Positions 17,799 to 25,706 of a DNA stretch of 64,000 nucleotides are shown here, in pieces; position 1 is the stretch's first letter, and each line of letters starts with the position of its first letter. The notes under the pieces were generated by a model. It did no database searches. It was not told where the DNA came from and saw only the letters and a program-made list of their open reading frames with translations. The DNA lies in assembly GCF_002999135.1 (NCBI RefSeq), contig NZ_CP027229.1:558001-622000 (forward strand), in the 5' to 3' direction. A program made the position numbers and the translations under genes. This stretch comes from Capnocytophaga sp. oral taxon 878 (GTDB lineage: Bacteria > Bacteroidota > Bacteroidia > Flavobacteriales > Flavobacteriaceae).

Positions 17799-18476
17799 AT
17801 GAAAATACTTACCCTTTTTGCCCTATGCCTATCATTAACAGCCGTAGCACAAACCACCGATGATAAAATGCTATCAGCCCTTAAAGAGTTCAAAAACAAC
17901 AATTACCAAAAAACACTCGATATATTAAAAAACGAAGACCCTTACCAAAATCTTGAAGCCTTTTATCTCATCATCAGGGCTGAATATGGCTTAGTAACTA
18001 CCAATTACAAAGCCGATATCACTTCTTTTGATTTTAATCAACTTGTTAGCCTACGCAGAAATATCAGTAACTATCTTCAGGTAGCTACCAATCCCAAAGG
18101 GCGCGAAATTATAGCTAACCTAAATACTGAACTACTTCAATATCCCTCCACCGAAACCGATTTTATAGCACTTCGTAACCAAGCGTTAGCCCAATCACAA
18201 CTACCCAACCTCAAAAAAGCCTTAGCAGCCCTTAAATTTGATAAAGTAATAGCCCTAACCAATGAATATACCCCTTCAGAGTATCTACCCGAGTTTGAAA
18301 TAGCCTACCACAAAGCAATGGCACAGTATCGCAAGGCATTGGTAACCCAAAACACCATTACCCCCGAACAGAAAAAGCAAGTACTAGCCTCCTTAAAGCA
18401 CTATCGCGCTACTTATAGCAAAAAAAACATCCTTTATGACGAAGCCATAAAGGATGCTATTAAAAAATTCCGTTAA
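17799..18476 (+). CDS. Secreted helical (TPR-like) hypothetical protein
   Basis: 225 residues with a clear signal peptide (MKILTLFALCLSLTAVAQ, cleavage after AQ). The mature part consists of short paired helices (SALKEFKNNNYQKTLDILKN; LAALKFDKVIALTNEY) that read like two tetratricopeptide units, so a periplasmic scaffold is likely. No family is recognised. The gene is divergent from the Srf-like locus with a 415-bp shared upstream region. Its end is 2 bp from the stop of a convergent gene, and its last codons contain the terminator hairpin of that gene. Confidence 0.65.
   Translation: MKILTLFALCLSLTAVAQTTDDKMLSALKEFKNNNYQKTLDILKNEDPYQNLEAFYLIIRAEYGLVTTNYKADITSFDFNQLVSLRRNISNYLQVATNPKGREIIANLNTELLQYPSTETDFIALRNQALAQSQLPNLKKALAALKFDKVIALTNEYTPSEYLPEFEIAYHKAMAQYRKALVTQNTITPEQKKQVLASLKHYRATYSKKNILYDEAIKDAIKKFR
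18420..18455 (-). terminator. Terminator embedded in the opposing coding region
   Basis: An 11-bp perfect stem (18427-18437 with 18445-18455, 7-nt loop) followed on the minus strand by seven T residues (18426-18420). It would end transcription of the minus-strand barrel gene at 18479-19405 while lying entirely inside the 3' end of the plus-strand gene. Confidence 0.7.
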
Positions 18477-18478
18477 AT

Positions 18479-19405
18479 CTACAATTTATACTTTGATTTT
18501 ACCTTTAACCTCCTGATGTAACTCAGTTTAAAAGTCTCACTATTAATACTCATCAGGTCAGAGTTTTTAAAGTAAAGTCTTTTGTTGTTATATAACACAC
18601 TGAACTCTAAAGCCCAGTTCTTATGAGTATAACTAAGTAAGCTATATACCCTAAAGTTCATATAATCTTTCACTTTCAGCCTACTCACCGATGATAGTTC
18701 TCTGCCAAAATAAGCTCCCAAGCCACCCAAGCCCCAAAAACTAACCTGTTCTGATAGTTGTAATTGCAGAGTAATACCCCCGCTAATTCCTGCTTGTAAA
18801 TGCCTAAAAATATCAGTATTTTCAAAAGATTCTAGTGGTATAGCCGCTTTGTGATAATACACACCACCCCCTACATACCATCCCAGCAAAGGTTCAATAA
18901 CTGTTTTCTTTTCTGAAAATACATTTTCAATAGGAAACTGCTTCCAATTTTTAAAAAAGAGTACTTCAGTTCCTACCTGTTGTATTTGGGTATCGGTAAG
19001 CAAATATACCTTGCCTTTATCTTCGTAGTAAAATCCCTTATAATTCTGATAATAGAAGTCTAATAACAGTTTTTTAGTCAAGAAACTGTGCAGTTGGAAG
19101 TCAAAAAAAGTAGTTTTGCCATAAGTATTCACATTCCTTAGTGGCATTATATTTTTGGAGTAATCAAAGCTGATGTAAGTATTATCAATACCCGCTCCCA
19201 GTCCAGCTGTTAGCGGGTAGTTAGGTAATAGCTTTTTGTTGCCTAATACTTCATTATAGGGTCTATCTTCCACATCTATTGAAAGATAATTTATACTTAT
19301 AGAAGGACGAACCCACACTTTGTATGAATGTCGTTTTACCGAGGTACTGTCCTGCCCCCATAATATGGTAGTAACCAATAAGAAAAAGTTAATGATATAC
19401 CTCAT
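18479..19405 (-). CDS. Outer-membrane barrel protein (DUF4421-like)
   Basis: 308 residues with a signal peptide ending near residue 18 (LLVTTILWGQ). The mature protein is a series of amphipathic strands rich in Tyr, Phe and Gly (for example GGITLQLQLSEQVSFWGLGGLGAYFG), and it ends in strand-like segments with a basic C-terminus. The length and pattern fit the DUF4421 barrel family of Bacteroidota; I hold this loosely. The start is 18 bp after the speA stop, so it is probably the second gene of a speA transcript. The transcript would end at the hairpin within the convergent gene. Confidence 0.6.
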   Translation of the reverse strand: MRYIINFFLLVTTILWGQDSTSVKRHSYKVWVRPSISINYLSIDVEDRPYNEVLGNKKLLPNYPLTAGLGAGIDNTYISFDYSKNIMPLRNVNTYGKTTFFDFQLHSFLTKKLLLDFYYQNYKGFYYEDKGKVYLLTDTQIQQVGTEVLFFKNWKQFPIENVFSEKKTVIEPLLGWYVGGGVYYHKAAIPLESFENTDIFRHLQAGISGGITLQLQLSEQVSFWGLGGLGAYFGRELSSVSRLKVKDYMNFRVYSLLSYTHKNWALEFSVLYNNKRLYFKNSDLMSINSETFKLSYIRRLKVKSKYKL

Positions 19406-19423
19406 TATCCGCTACTTATTGTG

Positions 19424-20815
19424 TTAGTATCCTAAAATCTTCAGCATTTCATCAGCTTTTTGTTGTTCCATAAAGAGGCGTGAAGTAAGATTACCTTTCT
19501 CATCTTTATCGATAAGCACAATTTTAGGTTGTGGTATAAGGCAGTGCTGCAAGCCTCCTACACCCCCAATTGTATCTTGGTAAGCCCCTGTATTGAAAAA
19601 ACCAATATATAGTGGTTTATTTTTATTATATTTAGGCAAGTAGATGGCATTCATATTCTGCTCACTGTTGTAGTAATCATCACCATCACAAGTAAGTCCG
19701 CCTAATAGTACACGTTCATACTCATCATTCCAACGATTAATAGGTAGTAATACAAATCGTTTGTTAATTGCCCATGTATCAGGTAAGGTAGTAATAAATG
19801 ATGAGTTAATCATGTTCCATTTCTCACGGTCATTTTGTTGCTTTTGGTACATAATCTCATAAATAGCCCCGCCAGCTTCGCCTACAGTAAAACTACCAAA
19901 TTCAGTAAAGATATTAGGCACAGGTACTTTTTCTTGATCACAAGTAATCTTTATCTGCCTAATAATTTCATCTACCATATAAGCATAATCATACTCAAAA
20001 GCTAAAGAGCTTTTAATAGGGAACCCGCCTCCAATATTAAGGCTGTCCAACTCTGGAGCTACTTTTTTAAGCTGAATATATACACGCAAACACTTCAGTA
20101 ACTCATTCCAATAATAAGCATTATCTTTAATCCCAGTATTGATGAAAAAGTGCAGCATTTTTAGCTTAACTTTGCTGTTGTCCTTAATTTCACGATTGTA
20201 GAAAGGTACAATATTTTTGTATCCTATACCCAACCTACTGGTATAAAACTCTGAACGTGGATCTTCTTCCGATGCAATACGTATCCCTATGTTATATGAA
20301 TCATTTATTTTCTTTTGAAACAAATTAATTTCCTCATAGTTATCAATAATAGGAATACAGTTATGGAACCCTCTATTAATAAGATCAGCAATACCATCAA
20401 TGTACCCATCACGTTTAAAGCCATTACAAAGTATATGACTATCTTTAGTGATAAGTCCCTCACCAATAAGATTGTTAATAATATTAATATCAAAAGCCGA
20501 TGAAGTTTCCATATGAATGTCATTCTTCAAGGCTTCTACCATTACGTGTTTGAAGTGTGAACTTTTGGTGCAATAGCAGTAATTATAAGCTCCTTTATAT
20601 TTATGTTTTTTAATAGCTTTTTCAAACCATTTCTTCGCTCTTTGTATATTTTCAGATATACGAGGCAAGTACATAAATTTCAGCGGAGCACCATATTGGC
20701 GCACCAATTCCATTAGGTCTATATTATGAAAGCGAAGTTCATCGCTATCTAAGGTAAATTCATCTTGTGGGAAGTAATAGGTTTGGTCAATTAAGTCAAT
20801 GTATTTATTTTTCAT
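19424..20815 (-). CDS. speA: Arginine decarboxylase (PLP fold III, SpeA type)
   Basis: Converts arginine to agmatine in polyamine synthesis; in some bacteria this supplies spermidine for the cell envelope. The 463-residue protein is the short version usual in Flavobacteria. The N-terminal alanine-racemase-type barrel has the PLP-binding Lys84 in YCYCTKSSHF. The glycine loop is NIGGGFPI (260-267), and the C-terminal domain carries CDGDDYYN and GAYQDTIGG. A paralogous carboxylase on other substrates cannot be excluded, but the match to Bacteroidota SpeA is close. A promoter-like site about 250 nt upstream implies a long leader. No other polyamine gene is nearby. Confidence 0.85.
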   Translation of the reverse strand: MKNKYIDLIDQTYYFPQDEFTLDSDELRFHNIDLMELVRQYGAPLKFMYLPRISENIQRAKKWFEKAIKKHKYKGAYNYCYCTKSSHFKHVMVEALKNDIHMETSSAFDINIINNLIGEGLITKDSHILCNGFKRDGYIDGIADLINRGFHNCIPIIDNYEEINLFQKKINDSYNIGIRIASEEDPRSEFYTSRLGIGYKNIVPFYNREIKDNSKVKLKMLHFFINTGIKDNAYYWNELLKCLRVYIQLKKVAPELDSLNIGGGFPIKSSLAFEYDYAYMVDEIIRQIKITCDQEKVPVPNIFTEFGSFTVGEAGGAIYEIMYQKQQNDREKWNMINSSFITTLPDTWAINKRFVLLPINRWNDEYERVLLGGLTCDGDDYYNSEQNMNAIYLPKYNKNKPLYIGFFNTGAYQDTIGGVGGLQHCLIPQPKIVLIDKDEKGNLTSRLFMEQQKADEMLKILGY

Positions 20816-21061
20816 CTGTTCAGTATAATTTTTAAAGGTGACTGATCTCTTTTGCAGTCAATATAAAATATCAAAAAACCTAAAATTACCTGATTTCAGA
20901 TACGAAGTGGCGAAAGGCGTTTTGCCTTGAACTTATCTTGCAATGAATGTGTGAGTGAAGAGTGAAAATAACTTAAAAATAAAATGTTCATTTTCAGCGA
21001 CCAAAGGTTTTAGTAATTAAATTATCTTATAATTCAGAAATAGTATATTACTATTCGAGTG

Positions 21062-21091
21062 CAAAAATAATTATTATTTTTGAATTACAAA
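21062..21091 (-). promoter_or_regulatory. Probable speA promoter
   Basis: On the minus strand TTTG (21091-21088), an 18-nt spacer and TATTTTTG (21069-21062). The match to the Bacteroidota consensus is good. Transcription from here would give a leader of about 240 nt before the speA ATG at 20815; no closer promoter of this type is visible in the 302-bp gap (20816-21117). Confidence 0.5.
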
Positions 21092-21117
21092 TACATTGAA
21101 TAGAAAAAAGTATTTTT

Positions 21118-21825
21118 TCAAAAACCTCTTGCTATTTTTCTGCCTTTATAAATACCTTTTTCTATCTGCCAACATACCTCATACCCTCCAGCACCATCAC
21201 TATTTGAGGTTACTATATAAATCGTATCTGTTTCCTTATCGTAATAAACTGTGTTATAACTGTAGTTGTTTGAGTTTGCCATATCAAGGTTAGGATTATA
21301 CAAATCGTTATAAGCAATTTTAGGGATAGCTACAGGCTTTCTATTAACAACAACTTCAATGTTTTTATACTCTTTTATAGGCATATTACCATCAGTACCT
21401 TGAAAATCCTTTCCATCTATTTTGCTTATAAATCCTCCTTGAACATCACGTGTAAAGATATGTTTTTTTTCATCAAACTTTTGTCCTGTAAGGGTGATGC
21501 TAATTCCCTTACTTTGAAAATAAACAATATTATCTTTTTGAAAAACCTTGGCTATTTGAGGTAGTCTGTTTATCCATTTTACTCTATTGTAGTAGATGTA
21601 TCCTTCATCATCAGCTTTTAACCAATTACCTTCCTCTTTTTTATTATATTCATAAACATAAATAAGAGTATTGTTATTCAGCTTTTTAAGTACTTTACTA
21701 TGGATATCTCTCTCTTTTCGTACATTTGCATAACCGTCTTTATCTTTTATAATAGCAAAACCGCCTTCTATTTGTGCAAAGATACTATTACTAAGTAGTA
21801 ATAAGAAAACTATCAGATTTTTCAT
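21118..21825 (-). CDS. Secreted SH3b-domain protein
   Basis: 235 residues from the ATG at 21825 (a TTG two codons upstream is rejected). A signal peptide (to about residue 17, SNSIFAQ) is followed by a bacterial SH3 domain at about 20-80 (GYANVRKERDIHSKVLKKLNNN...GNWLKADD...GYIYYNRV). SH3b domains often bind peptidoglycan or peptide ligands. The C-terminal 150 residues are beta-rich and unassigned. It lies between ackA and speA with its own upstream region; a weak promoter (TATTTTTG on the minus strand at 21868-21861) overlaps the putative ackA terminator. No operon partner is evident. Confidence 0.65.
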   Translation of the reverse strand: MKNLIVFLLLLSNSIFAQIEGGFAIIKDKDGYANVRKERDIHSKVLKKLNNNTLIYVYEYNKKEEGNWLKADDEGYIYYNRVKWINRLPQIAKVFQKDNIVYFQSKGISITLTGQKFDEKKHIFTRDVQGGFISKIDGKDFQGTDGNMPIKEYKNIEVVVNRKPVAIPKIAYNDLYNPNLDMANSNNYSYNTVYYDKETDTIYIVTSNSDGAGGYEVCWQIEKGIYKGRKIARGF

Positions 21826-21852
21826 CTTCAAAAAGCATATTTATTATAAAAA

Positions 21853-21890
21853 AACTTTGCCAAAAATATGAACTTATTTCAGGCAAAGTT
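21853..21890 (-). terminator. Possible ackA terminator
   Basis: A 9-bp perfect stem (21853-21861 with 21882-21890) with a 20-nt loop, followed on the minus strand by a run of seven T (21852 downward). The large loop makes it weak. It overlaps the likely promoter of the SH3b gene. Confidence 0.4.
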
Positions 21891-21914
21891 ATTGAAAAAT
21901 AGTTTTTATGAGAC

Positions 21915-23120
21915 TTATTTTACCAATCCTACTACTTCTTTAGCTATTTGCCATTCTTCATTAGTAGGTATTATCAAAATTTTCACTCTACTATCAGCTG
22001 CTTGTATTTCAACTGGTTTTGTAGGATGGTTTAACTCTTCATTTTTCTTCTCATCAAGTTTGATGCCAAAAAACTCCATTTCTTTACAAGCAAATGAACG
22101 GGTAAGAGCATCATGTTCTCCTAATCCAGCTGTAAATACTATACTATCTACTCCATTAAGAGCAGCTGTATAAGCTCCTATAAACTTCCTAACACGGTAA
22201 CCATACATTTCATAGCAAAGGGCAGCATTAGCATCTCCAGAGCGGTAAAGAGCTGCAACATCACGTGCATCCGAGTAACCTGTAAGCCCAATCATACCAC
22301 TCTTTTTGTTCAAGAGGTTCTTCACTTGATCTAAGCTAAGTCCTAATTGCTCTACTAAAAAGAAAACAACAGAAGGGTCTAATTGTCCAGAGCGTGTGCC
22401 CATAATAAGTCCATCAAGCGGAGTAAGTCCCATTGAGGTATCTATGCATTTACCCTCTTGGTTTACAGCAGCCATACTTGCCCCATTGCCTAAGTGAATG
22501 GTAATATTCTTAAGGTATGGGTTGTTTAAGTATTTACGCGCTTCAGCATCTACAAATTTATGACTGGTACCGTGAAACCCGTATGAGCGCAACCCATATT
22601 TTTCGTAATATTCATTAGGAATTGCATATCGATAAGCACGCGCTGGCATTGTTTGGTGGAAAGCAGTGTCAAATACACCTACATGAGTCGCTTTGGTAAA
22701 AAGTTTTTGAGCAGCACGTATTCCTTCAAGTGATGCTGGGTTGTGCAAAGGTGATATAGGAATAAGGCGCTCTATCTCAGCTATTACCTCATCAGTAATA
22801 ATAGTAGGCTGAACAAACTTCTCTCCTCCGTGTACGGTACGGTGCCCAATAGCTTTAATATCTTCTGGGTTTTTGATAACCCCTACTTCAGGATCAGTAA
22901 GTAAGGTAGTTACTATATCCATAGCCACTTCGTGGTTAGGGATAGGCTGTTCTTTTTTTACTTCTACTTCCTTACCATTCTTTACAGCTACATATTTTAC
23001 AAAGCTGCCGTCAATACCGATACGATCGGCTACTCCTTTAGCTTTAGCCTCACCTGTAGTCGAATCTACCAACTGATATTTAAGGGATGAACTCCCCGAA
23101 TTGATAATTAAAATTTCCAT
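21915..23120 (-). CDS. ackA: Acetate kinase
   Basis: Transfers phosphate from acetyl phosphate to ADP, making acetate and ATP by substrate-level phosphorylation. The 401-residue length is normal. Motifs of the acetokinase fold are clear: NSGSSSLKYQ (7-16), GHRTVHGGE with Arg94, catalytic Asp151 in FDTAFHQTMP, HGTSH with His183, HLGNGAS (209-215) and GTRSGQLDP with Arg243. It follows pta by 89 bp, which holds a perfect hairpin; the pair is transcribed from the pta promoter. With the pyruvate dehydrogenase genes elsewhere in the window, it supports mixed-acid fermentation to acetate. Confidence 0.96.
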   Translation of the reverse strand: MEILIINSGSSSLKYQLVDSTTGEAKAKGVADRIGIDGSFVKYVAVKNGKEVEVKKEQPIPNHEVAMDIVTTLLTDPEVGVIKNPEDIKAIGHRTVHGGEKFVQPTIITDEVIAEIERLIPISPLHNPASLEGIRAAQKLFTKATHVGVFDTAFHQTMPARAYRYAIPNEYYEKYGLRSYGFHGTSHKFVDAEARKYLNNPYLKNITIHLGNGASMAAVNQEGKCIDTSMGLTPLDGLIMGTRSGQLDPSVVFFLVEQLGLSLDQVKNLLNKKSGMIGLTGYSDARDVAALYRSGDANAALCYEMYGYRVRKFIGAYTAALNGVDSIVFTAGLGEHDALTRSFACKEMEFFGIKLDEKKNEELNHPTKPVEIQAADSRVKILIIPTNEEWQIAKEVVGLVK

Positions 23121-23152
23121 TTTTAGTATATTTTAGGTGTTAGTATTTAATA

Positions 23153-23203
23153 GTTAGTCATTAGTTGTCTGCATTCTAACTGCTTTAGCAACTAATGACT
23201 AAC
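23153..23203 (-). promoter_or_regulatory. Intercistronic hairpin between pta and ackA
   Basis: A perfect 15-bp inverted repeat (23153-23167 with 23189-23203, 21-nt loop) lies in the 89-bp spacer. There is no T-run directly after the stem on the minus strand, so it is more likely an mRNA stability or processing element than a terminator. Confidence 0.55.
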
Positions 23204-23209
23204 ATCTAA

Positions 23210-25285
23210 TTAAAACTCTGATTGTATCGCTGTTATAAGTACAGTGTTATAAATATCAGGAATAGTAGCCCCACGGCTCAGGTCGTTCACAGGTTTTTTC
23301 AAACCTTGTAACATAGGTCCTATAGCCAAAGCTCCTGTTTCACGCTGTACAGCTTTATAAGTGTTATTACCAGTATTTAGGTCAGGGAAAATAAGCACAT
23401 TAGCTTGTCCTGCCACCAATGAGTTTGGCATCTTTTGTTTACCTACTTTAGGATCAACAGCAGCATCATACTGTATAGGTCCTTCTACCAATAGTTCAGG
23501 GCGGCGTTCTTTTACAAGCGCAGTAGCCTCACGTACTTTATCTACATCAGCCCCACTACCCGAGTTTCCTGATGAGTATGAAAGTAAGGCTACCTTAGGC
23601 TCTATACCAAAAGCAATAGCCGAGTCAGCCGAACTGATAGCAATATCTGCTAATTGTTCTGCTGTTGGGTTAGGTACTACAGCACAGTCACCATACACTA
23701 ATACACGGTCGTGTAATAACATAAAGAATACCGATGATACAGTATTCACACCTGGTTTAGTCTTTACAAATTGTAATGATGGGCGTATAGTATGTGCTGT
23801 CGTATTCACAGCTCCAGATACCATACCATCAGCATCACCCAAGAATACCATCATAGTACCGAAGTAAGAGGCATCAAGCATTAAGTCTTTAGCTTGAGAA
23901 AGCTCCAATCCTTTGCTCTTGCGCAATTCATACAGCTTTTCAGCATAAGCCTCATATTTAGGACTATCAGCAGGATTTACTATGCTAATGCGCTCCTCAT
24001 TCCATTTCAAGCTCAAAATGTTCTTAGCACGCGTTTTAATAGCTTCAGGTTCTCCCAAAATAGTAATATATACCAATTCATCTTCAGCTAGTTGTGAAGC
24101 AGCTGTAAGAATACGGTCATCAGTACCTTCAGGCAGTACAATATGTTTTTGCCCTTTACGTGCTTTCTGTACCATATTATATTGGAACATACGTGGCGTA
24201 ATAGTTTCCGATTTGAATGACGAAATACTATTATTCAACTTTTGCTCATCTACATTCTCATCAAATAACTGCAAAAGCATATTCACTTTCTCAGTATTTT
24301 CAGGATAAATGCCCGATTTTATATTGCCTATAAGATTAGCAGTCTCAAAAGTATTACTCTTTGATAGCATTATAGGAATATTCTTCTGGATGCCCTCCAA
24401 TATCTTCAATATTGATTTATCAGGCTCAAAACCACCATATAACACCATCCCTTTTACATTTGAATAGTTAGAGTAGTTAGCCACCAAAGTACCCGCTATT
24501 AAGTCAGTACGGTCTGTAGGAAGCACAGCAAGACTATCCTCATTAAGATTACTTAAGTAGTTAGAAAGTTGCATAGCACCCACTACAGTCTGCTTAGTAG
24601 TAACATCAATGTTATCACCCTTGTACAAAAACTCAGCATTCAGCGCATTAGCAATCTCACGAATTGTAGGGCGTGAAAGCTCTTCCCTGCGCGGAATCAT
24701 AGTAAAGGTAACTCCTTTAAAAATTTGCTCCAATTTATCTTGAGTGCTTTTAGTAGCATTCACAGCCTTGTTCACAAATACACTAAGTACACGCACATCT
24801 TGCTCCAAAAGATTGTTCAAATCCACTTGCACTTGGTTAATAAGCTCCTCTTCCGAAGCAAAATTATCCTTCAATACCATCAGCACAGGAATATTCAAAC
24901 TCTGAGCTATCGAAGCATTAAAATTACTATCAAAAACGCTATCTTCCACCAAGCTCGAAGTATCCACCAATACAAAATCAAACTTGCTCTCCAAAGCCTT
25001 GTACTTCTTGATGATAGTGTCATACACCTCACCTATATTACCCTCATTCTTAAGAGCAATAATTTCCTTGCGCGAAAAAGCAAAAGCCTCGTCATAGCTC
25101 ATATCCAGCTTAAAATATTGCAAAACAGTCTCAATAAGCTGGTCTTTTTTTGATTTACTTTCAATGATAGGCTTAAAATAACCTACTTTGGTAGTATTGC
25201 GCATAATCATTTGCAATACACCCAAACTTACCACCGACTTACCACTGTGGGCATTAGTAGCGATGATATAAACTGATTTATTCAT
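23210..25285 (-). CDS. pta: Phosphate acetyltransferase (long form)
   Basis: Converts acetyl-CoA and phosphate to acetyl phosphate and CoA, the step before acetate kinase. The 691-residue protein is the three-domain long type. The N-terminal P-loop domain has ATNAHSGKS (9-17). A DRTGG-type middle domain covers about 215-330, and the C-terminal PTA/PTB catalytic domain starts near 365 with KGQKHIVLPEGTDDRIL and contains GDADGMVSGA and SYSSGNSGSG. The N-terminal regions of long Pta enzymes are known to mediate allosteric control. It is first in the pta-ackA unit and has a strong promoter at 25323-25352. Confidence 0.96.
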   Translation of the reverse strand: MNKSVYIIATNAHSGKSVVSLGVLQMIMRNTTKVGYFKPIIESKSKKDQLIETVLQYFKLDMSYDEAFAFSRKEIIALKNEGNIGEVYDTIIKKYKALESKFDFVLVDTSSLVEDSVFDSNFNASIAQSLNIPVLMVLKDNFASEEELINQVQVDLNNLLEQDVRVLSVFVNKAVNATKSTQDKLEQIFKGVTFTMIPRREELSRPTIREIANALNAEFLYKGDNIDVTTKQTVVGAMQLSNYLSNLNEDSLAVLPTDRTDLIAGTLVANYSNYSNVKGMVLYGGFEPDKSILKILEGIQKNIPIMLSKSNTFETANLIGNIKSGIYPENTEKVNMLLQLFDENVDEQKLNNSISSFKSETITPRMFQYNMVQKARKGQKHIVLPEGTDDRILTAASQLAEDELVYITILGEPEAIKTRAKNILSLKWNEERISIVNPADSPKYEAYAEKLYELRKSKGLELSQAKDLMLDASYFGTMMVFLGDADGMVSGAVNTTAHTIRPSLQFVKTKPGVNTVSSVFFMLLHDRVLVYGDCAVVPNPTAEQLADIAISSADSAIAFGIEPKVALLSYSSGNSGSGADVDKVREATALVKERRPELLVEGPIQYDAAVDPKVGKQKMPNSLVAGQANVLIFPDLNTGNNTYKAVQRETGALAIGPMLQGLKKPVNDLSRGATIPDIYNTVLITAIQSEF

Positions 25286-25322
25286 TTTTTATTTACTTTT
25301 TAGTGGTTTCGTATATAGGTCG

Positions 25323-25352
25323 CAAAGGTAATAATATAATTTAATATAGCAA
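25323..25352 (-). promoter_or_regulatory. pta-ackA promoter
   Basis: On the minus strand TTG (25352-25350), a 19-nt spacer and TACCTTTG (25330-25323). The expected transcript starts about 30 nt before the pta ATG at 25285. Confidence 0.75.
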
Positions 25353-25495
25353 TACAAAAATACTATTTTTATTTTTAATAGTCTTATAATTTGTGTTAAT
25401 ACTTAGCACAATATCCCCCGAATCCACACATACCTCAACCATAAAATATCTCTGTTAAAATAATCTTGAAACCACCCCATAAGATAAATATAGGA

Positions 25496-25571
25496 TGAAC
25501 GAACGAATAACGAAGGATAAACGAACTATAAACGAAGGATAGTCATCTCACTCCCGCAACTCAGTATGTGC
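25496..25571 (+). repeat. Interspersed 11-bp-unit repeat element, copy 3
   Basis: Four 11-bp units at 25498-25541 plus the tail GTCATCTCACT...GCAACTCAGTATG (to about 25569), which matches copy 2. It lies upstream of the pta promoter and downstream of the sialidase terminator, in a 421-bp gap. Confidence 0.9.
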
Positions 25572-25634
25572 AAACTACACTCCCCAAAAACCTATATCTT
25601 TACTCCCAGAATATCAATATAGTACCTATATAAA

Positions 25635-25670
25635 AAAAGAAGCCTGAGTGCTACCACTCAGGCTTCTTTT
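25635..25670 (-). terminator. Sialidase terminator
   Basis: A perfect 16-bp stem (25635-25650 with 25655-25670, 4-nt loop), with A-rich sequence on the left and T-rich sequence on the right so that it can work in both directions. On the minus strand it lies 36 bp after the sialidase stop. Confidence 0.85.
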
Positions 25671-25706
25671 CTTGAAAAACAAGTTAATTATATAAGTTTG
25701 TGTGCT

